Assembly: GCA_029964075.1 (NCBI GenBank)
Contig: CM057141.1
Coordinates: 2,294,001 to 2,358,000 of the forward strand
Length of the DNA: 64,000 nucleotides
DNA from: Patiria pectinifera
Taxonomy: Eukaryota > Echinodermata > Asteroidea > Valvatida > Asterinidae
Direction of reading: 5' to 3'
Shown here: positions 58,751-64,000 of the stretch, piece by piece
Layout of the letters: every line of letters starts with the position of its first letter
Position numbering within the stretch: position 1 is the stretch's first letter
Notes under the pieces: model-generated
Told to the model about the DNA's origin: nothing
The model's input: only the letters and a program-made list of their open reading frames with translations
Database searches by the model: none
Translations under genes and position numbers: made by a program

Positions 58751-61659
58751 AACTGGTAAGATTTGGTAACCATTGATACAGGAGGCAACCTTCATACACC
58801 AATCAAACATTTTCTGCGAACCTAAGCTTTTAAATATTAAGAAAGGACCAATTCTCGACCCCTGCCATTCAAAAAAGGTTATATGAAGTAAGATTTCATT
58901 TTCAAATCGGAATCCTATAAAATACTATTTCCTCATTTTTTCTGTGAAATGAACGTGCTAGGTCAAACTTAATTCTTGTTTAACACGAAAGCGATGTTTC
59001 AACACAATGCTCATGTAGTAAGTTTAAGATAAACCTCTCTAACGATTTCAATTTGATTTCCAAATTCGGGATGGATCATAACACCCACTTAATTTAAATG
59101 GTTAAGTCGACATACAGGTCTTTTTCATTTACCAAGTTATATTATCAGTTTCAGAGACGAAGGAGGATGCGTTGTCTTGCTATATATTCGAGCTCATGCT
59201 TTTGGGGCCTCGACGTTTTAGAACTAAAATTATTTTGTGGATAACAAGTACTATGAGACTCCGATCTTCGGAGAGCTTTATAGAGATGTACAACATTGTG
59301 TCGAATTGTTTTTAACATTTTGCCAAATTGTAAAGAAATTCCCAAATAATCTCCGCCAAGTTCATCGCTTCTGAATAGGATTAGAAGATGTTTAACACTG
59401 CAAATACTTAAATCAACACCCTGTGAAGACAATACACACAGTCACACTGTAAAGTTACCTCAGACAGTCGACAAAAAACACCTGAACTGGCCCCCATTAT
59501 ATAGGTTAAGTATGTTCCGACACACCTATGCTCCGACACACCAGCTGTCCCGACACCCCAATGTTCCGACTGCACAAAGTGCACATATTCCTATTCCCAA
59601 CCCTAACCCTATAGCCGGGAGTAACACGATTTTATGTGCGGGTTGTCGGAACATAGGGGTGTCGGAACATTGGGGTGTCACCATTATGGAGTGTCGATGA
59701 TTGTGAATTATGTACAGTATGGGTAATAAATATATGTAAATCAAATGTTAATTTTATGTTTAGAAGTAATTACAGCCAAAGAAGAATTTTGATGTGTGAA
59801 CCTGCTGCTTTCTAATATCACAGTTGTAAAGTCGGCGTTTATATTTGAAGAAAAGTCAACTAGCATTAAAACCGAATATCTGTGAAAAGAACAAGTTGTG
59901 CTCTATAGGCCTATACCTTTGTGGTTATCTTTTTCTTGATGTGATTGTTTGTTGCTTTTTGATTTGAGTTTTGCTTTTGTTTATTGAGGTCAGTTACTCT
60001 TGTCGTTGCTTCTGTTCCTATCTCATAACTTCTTGTTCGCCTGATAATATTCCAATGCACTATGCTCACAACATAAGACTGAGTTTGGCGTAAAGATGGG
60101 TTTTAGTTTGATGATTCGACCACGTGTTCTGGATTTGAAACGCCAAGAGTCCCATGCGACACTGAAAGACTGGGCACCTAGTATTAACAGCACATGAAGA
60201 AAGCAAGCTAGCTCTACATGTACATTCCGACAGGAGTGAGAGTGAATGAGTCATGACCACAATGAGACAAAAGAAATAGTAATTCTTATAAGTGTAGTCC
60301 ATGTATGAGTTGATAGTCCTAAGCCGTCTTTTTTAGATGTTATATTTGACATTCAAAAGTCACAGTTTACCTATTCCTATCGTGGCCTTGGCCGGTGTTA
60401 ATTGTGGCCTTGGCTGGTCTTAATGTGACATGGAATCTAGACTCCTATAAAATCCGGTGCCAGTACCGTTTATATGTTGAACGTTCACAATCTCCACGTA
60501 GGCATGCGCAATGCTACCAGTGAATCATTATTTCATATAATAGTCCTAAACTCACACTACACTGGCACTGCTGCGTTCTGCGCCATTTCACGAAGTACTC
60601 GCGATGCGCGCGCAAATCGCCATATAAGGAGTTCTTTAAGACTACTCGCGAGCGGGCCATGCCATATCATAGCTAGAGGGGTGTTTCGAAAAGCATGAAG
60701 TACAATTTGTGAACAAAATCGTTGGAAATTTATAATTTTTGACTTGTTTAGACTTTTAGACCGAAAAGTTTTGATTTTTTTTAACCGGAAAGGTATTTAT
60801 GAATTGGAATAAATATGTGCTTGACGGTATAAGACACTAAGCACTTATATTTAACACTAAACCGGCCAAGCACACATTATATTCCCTTATTACTAGCTCG
60901 TGCGAGGCGTGTTCAGAAGCCTCGGTTTCCGAATCAAACATTGTGCTTCTTCATTTAGTAAACTGTAGAAAGTAATTGCATATTTTGGCATTAAAAATGT
61001 AAACAGGCATGCGCGTGTTTGTCAATTTTATTGTTTAATAATTGAGGTTTCTGAGGCACAGAATCAATCGGTTTATATTTTGGGAAAGTGAACAATGTCT
61101 TTATTCAAGAGTACAGATAAAAATGCTATGGCAACCGTGTTTACAATACGACACGATTAAATATTCAAAAAGGCGAATGCAGTCAAATCAATACCTTCGG
61201 TCCATACGAATTGGAATCATCAATATCGCGCAATGTCAATATCTCCTCATCGACTGTGTCAACAGCTACCCCCAAAGGGAGAGTTTCAAAAATTTAGTGC
61301 AGCTCAATCAATAACTTGACAGTTCGGGTTATGGTTATTGATTTCGGTGGAAAGATACATTTTTGATCCGAAAATTATTCGTCATTTCGCTGGTAACATG
61401 AAGTAACTCAGATCTCTCCACAGACGCATACGGGATCTGAGACTAACTGGTAGGCCTAGTACCTTGCTGATATTTCTGTATAAATTGGCATGGGCAAGGC
61501 TCGAGTGCTAGTTTGTGACTGCCATTCATAAGAACCAAGATTTTTATTCATAAGTGACTCTTGCAAACGTTTTGTGTAAGGTGACTGAAGTGCTACATTA
61601 TCAGAACTTTTTGTGAAGTGTCCAATGTCCGACGGATCGGTTGCGGAAGGCCAAAAATC
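58751..61659. other. Intergenic region downstream of the receptor
   Basis: AT-rich without recognisable exons. It holds a palindromic repeat at about 59515-59690 with several TCCGACAC / GTGTCGGA units around CCCTAACCCTA-like sequence, and a copy of the CTAGAGGGGTGTTT family (60665-60895). Confidence 0.5.
60665..60895. repeat. Dispersed repeat (CTAGAGGGGTGTTT family), copy 3
   Basis: Starts ATAGCTAGAGGGGTGTTT, then GGAATAAATATGTGCTTGAC and a closing CCGGCCAAGCACA arm. Matches 21367 in direct and 47638 in inverted orientation. Confidence 0.6.
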
Positions 61660-61729
61660 ATGAAGCTCATTCAAGTTGGATTCGCCATGCTTGTAGGCCT
61701 TCTTGCGGTCGAAGTATCGATGGAATTTG
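61660..61729 (+). CDS. Probable first coding exon (signal peptide) of a gene continuing past the window
   Basis: ATG at 61660 encodes MKLIQVGFAMLVGLLAVEVS and then MEF, ending in phase 1 at a strong donor, G/GTGAGTAT. Lys near the N-terminus, then a 15-residue hydrophobic run, is a textbook signal peptide. The phase-1 end matches the phase after the signal-peptide exons of the adhesion GPCR upstream. I found no convincing second exon before 64000, so the product is unknown; a second receptor gene is one possibility. Confidence 0.5.
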
Positions 61730-62189
61730 GTGAGTATCATGTTGTAAAAATCAAAATGCAGTTGGATAAAAATGATTGTGGATCTTATTTATTTGGTGGC
61801 CAGTGGTATCACTATATAGGTGGGAATGGGGTCCGTGGGACCATCTCCCAGCTCGATATGTAATCCAGTGTACCTTTGATCGTTGTTTGAAACTACGACT
61901 AACGTCACCGTGCAATGCGCCATCTAGAAAAAGATATTCCCCTGCAAGTTCCTTCTGCGTTATGCCAGTGAAGGTATGGAAGTTGGGTATTAAAGAGCTT
62001 TGCCTCTCGGAGTAAAATATCATCCTATCCCTAACCTTCCCAAACAGCTGGATGGTTTAGAATTGCGGTTGCCACGACTTTAAAAAAAACTGTAATTAGG
62101 TCCTCAATTACATGTAATTATACTCTGCCGCCTCCCAGACTTTGTACAGGTCGGCATTCAGTTGAGACTGAGCACTATTATACAGCGTC

Positions 62190-62645
62190 GCCGCGGAAAC
62201 ACATGCCGCCGTTATTTTTATATCATTTTAAAGCTTCGAATCTTAACTTAATCCCTGGTAAGTATCGGCTTGATCTTTAAAAGGGTTTGGAAATGATGTA
62301 TGTTGAAGTAAAGGCATTTCGAAAACAAACTCAACCTTTTTCAAGGGAAATCAATCATGCGCATATTTTCTAATGTGGAAATGGTTCATCATGTTCATGA
62401 TTCACGTGCAAATGTATACCTATTCAAAAAGCGCGCTCAACGTGTGACTCGAGTTTGCATCTGGTGTACCGCATCATCGATTTTCCTTGAAATCTGTTGA
62501 GTTTGTTTTCGACTTGCCTTTATTTGAACACAAATAGTTTTAAAACTCTTTTAAATATCAAACCAATACTCACCAGGGATAAAGTGCAGATTCCAAGCGT
62601 TAAAATGGTATAAGAATGATGACGGTACGTGTTTCCGCGCCCACG
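62190..62645. repeat. Inverted duplication with two spaced arms of about 170 bp
   Basis: 62195-62370 and the complement of 62460-62645 are similar: CGCGGAAACAC, TTATACCATTTTA-like, ATCCCTGGTAAGTATCGG / ATCCCTGGTGAGTATTGG, and TCGAAAACAAACTCAAC. Both arms carry a splice-donor-like GTRAGTAT. No open frame links them. Confidence 0.65.
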
Positions 62646-64000
62646 CTGGAGCCTCGCAAAAAGATAGGACTGGTACCAAATACCCTGTGAAATTATTCTG
62701 CCTGAAATGGTATCATTCAGTAGAAAACTGTCATCTGAAGGTGGTTTAAGAAAGTGTGCCCTCGGGCACAGTGGTAAAGGGTGGATCTGGGTTTTTTTCG
62801 CAAGGCAACACAAAATTAAAGTAATCCGAGAGGCGTGTAGTCTATGGAATAGCTGCTAAATTATTGTATGCACACAAAGCGTCTATGATATGCGTGTAGG
62901 GGTGCGTCTTGATCTCGAAGTTCTGACCATTCAGCGGGGGCCTTCTATCGGGTCTTATATAGCCAATTGACCAATTAACAGCTTAGGTCGAATATTTTAC
63001 TAGAAATGACGTCACAATTTTTAAAGTCAACTCCGATTGGCTGGCGCGCGGGCCCGGGGTCGCATAAAATTTGCATGCACACATCGGACGTTATTGCGGA
63101 GCGTGCGGGCTCCGTTGAACAACGGATGATATAGGGGGTGCAGATGGCCATAATAAGGTTGGCTTTTCAGTTTCATTAAAATTAAACACATATGATACAG
63201 GTTGAAAAGTCTTCCGGGAAAAATTTGTTGAACAATACGGACGGTACATCTTTGACTTTAGTGGACGGGCAATGAATGTTTATTGTGATGGGAGCTGATC
63301 CGTCTGTTGTCGATGTCAGCGCGGACGCCAGGTTGAGATACAAAGAGCAATCAATATTTAAACAATCGAATTGTGCCTGCAATATCTCTCGGGAATATAT
63401 TTCAATTAAAGATGTATAAGCCCTACCCCGTGCTCTTCCAAAATTGATTTTTCAATTCGTTTGTTTTGTCTGCCAGTCAATAATTCGAAATAATATAATT
63501 CAATATCTAAACGAGCTATAGAAACAAGTATAGGCTACAATTTTTATTCGGGGACAAATAAAGTGTGTGTATGGGGGGGGGAGGGGGAATGATATGATAT
63601 CACTTTAAAAAAGTGTGGGGGGACTCCCCCCGTCCCCCACCGATCGACTCCCGGCCCCAGACTGACCATTACATCAGTCCACCTTTAATACTGTCAGTTG
63701 TCAGAGCAACATGTAAAACTATATGTCGTAGATCAAAGTTGTCCCTCTAAATGAGAAGGCTAAACAATTTCGCCATATTCCTCAGACGAGAAGTATTTTT
63801 TTTCTGAATCCAGTTGCATCACAGCCGTAAGATGCCGTTCTATGCTATACGGTCTGTTCAACTTAATTCTTTTACTGGTCACCAGAGAAATTAACTGGTC
63901 TCAGCATACAAGCTCAAGTAAATCATCGTCTTCATTCACCTCATTGTTACCATTCTGGCCTCAACCAACATTCTGCGGCTTAATTTGAATTATCTAGTCC
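62646..64000. other. Window end, no gene recognised
   Basis: Contains the diverged repeat shared with 23600-24010 (about 62880-63140) and G-run / C-run pairs near 63574-63650. If the signal-peptide exon at 61660 is real this is its intron. Confidence 0.4.

Noticed and set aside
59585..59620. Telomere-like CCCTAACCCTA
   Set aside because: Only two partial units inside a palindromic repeat; not an interstitial telomere array.

Overview
This is a stretch of animal nuclear DNA. It is AT-rich, its genes are split into short exons by introns of a few hundred to several thousand bases, splice sites follow GT/AG, and it is packed with short fold-back (MITE-like) elements. The gene content (POGLUT2/3-type glucosyltransferase, shelterin TPP1, adhesion GPCR) and the sequence texture suggest a marine invertebrate, most likely a deuterostome such as an echinoderm, hemichordate or lancelet. 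That placement is an inference from style and recalled protein families, not from a database search.

Layout. Bases 1-3620 (+) are a graveyard of decayed transposons: a pogo/Tigger-like DDE transposase, RecQ-helicase-like fragments in both orientations, and an intron-containing GINGER/KRBA2-type integrase with partially duplicated exons. From 14777 down to 5425 (-) lies a nine-coding-exon gene for a 958-residue protein that I identify as the shelterin/telomerase-recruitment subunit TPP1 (ACD). It has an OB fold with an acidic TEL-patch-like segment, a POT1-binding-type motif, a long disordered region with about four 40-residue repeats, and a C-terminal TIN2-binding-type helix. Between it and the next gene are a 744-bp palindromic element with a perfect 9-bp target-site duplication and a 99-bp tandem repeat array. 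From 37828 down to 20684 (-) is a nine-exon POGLUT2/POGLUT3 (KDELC) homologue of 474 residues: signal peptide, filamin-type repeat, CAP10/GT90 domain, and a tiny last exon encoding the ER-retrieval variant HEEL. From 41444 to 58667 (+), divergently oriented, is a 23-exon adhesion GPCR of 986 residues with Thr/Pro-rich ectodomain, GAIN/GPS, 7TM and an unusual 300-residue cytoplasmic tail of SPRR repeats and YDEN repeats. At 61660-61729 (+) is a probable first exon (signal peptide plus splice donor) of a further gene running out of the window.

For all three genes the reading frame and intron phase close perfectly across every junction I assigned, which is the strongest support for the models. 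The three genes have no obvious common pathway: telomere protection in the nucleus, O-glucosylation of EGF repeats in the ER, and adhesion signalling at the plasma membrane.

The non-coding DNA carries several dispersed families seen more than once inside the window. They include a TTAA-flanked family with a compensated central palindrome (three copies), an inverted pair sharing a TCGGTCTCTGGTCA terminus, one of which sits between 91-bp direct repeats, two pogo-type TA-flanked elements, and a family with AATATGTGCTT termini (three loci).
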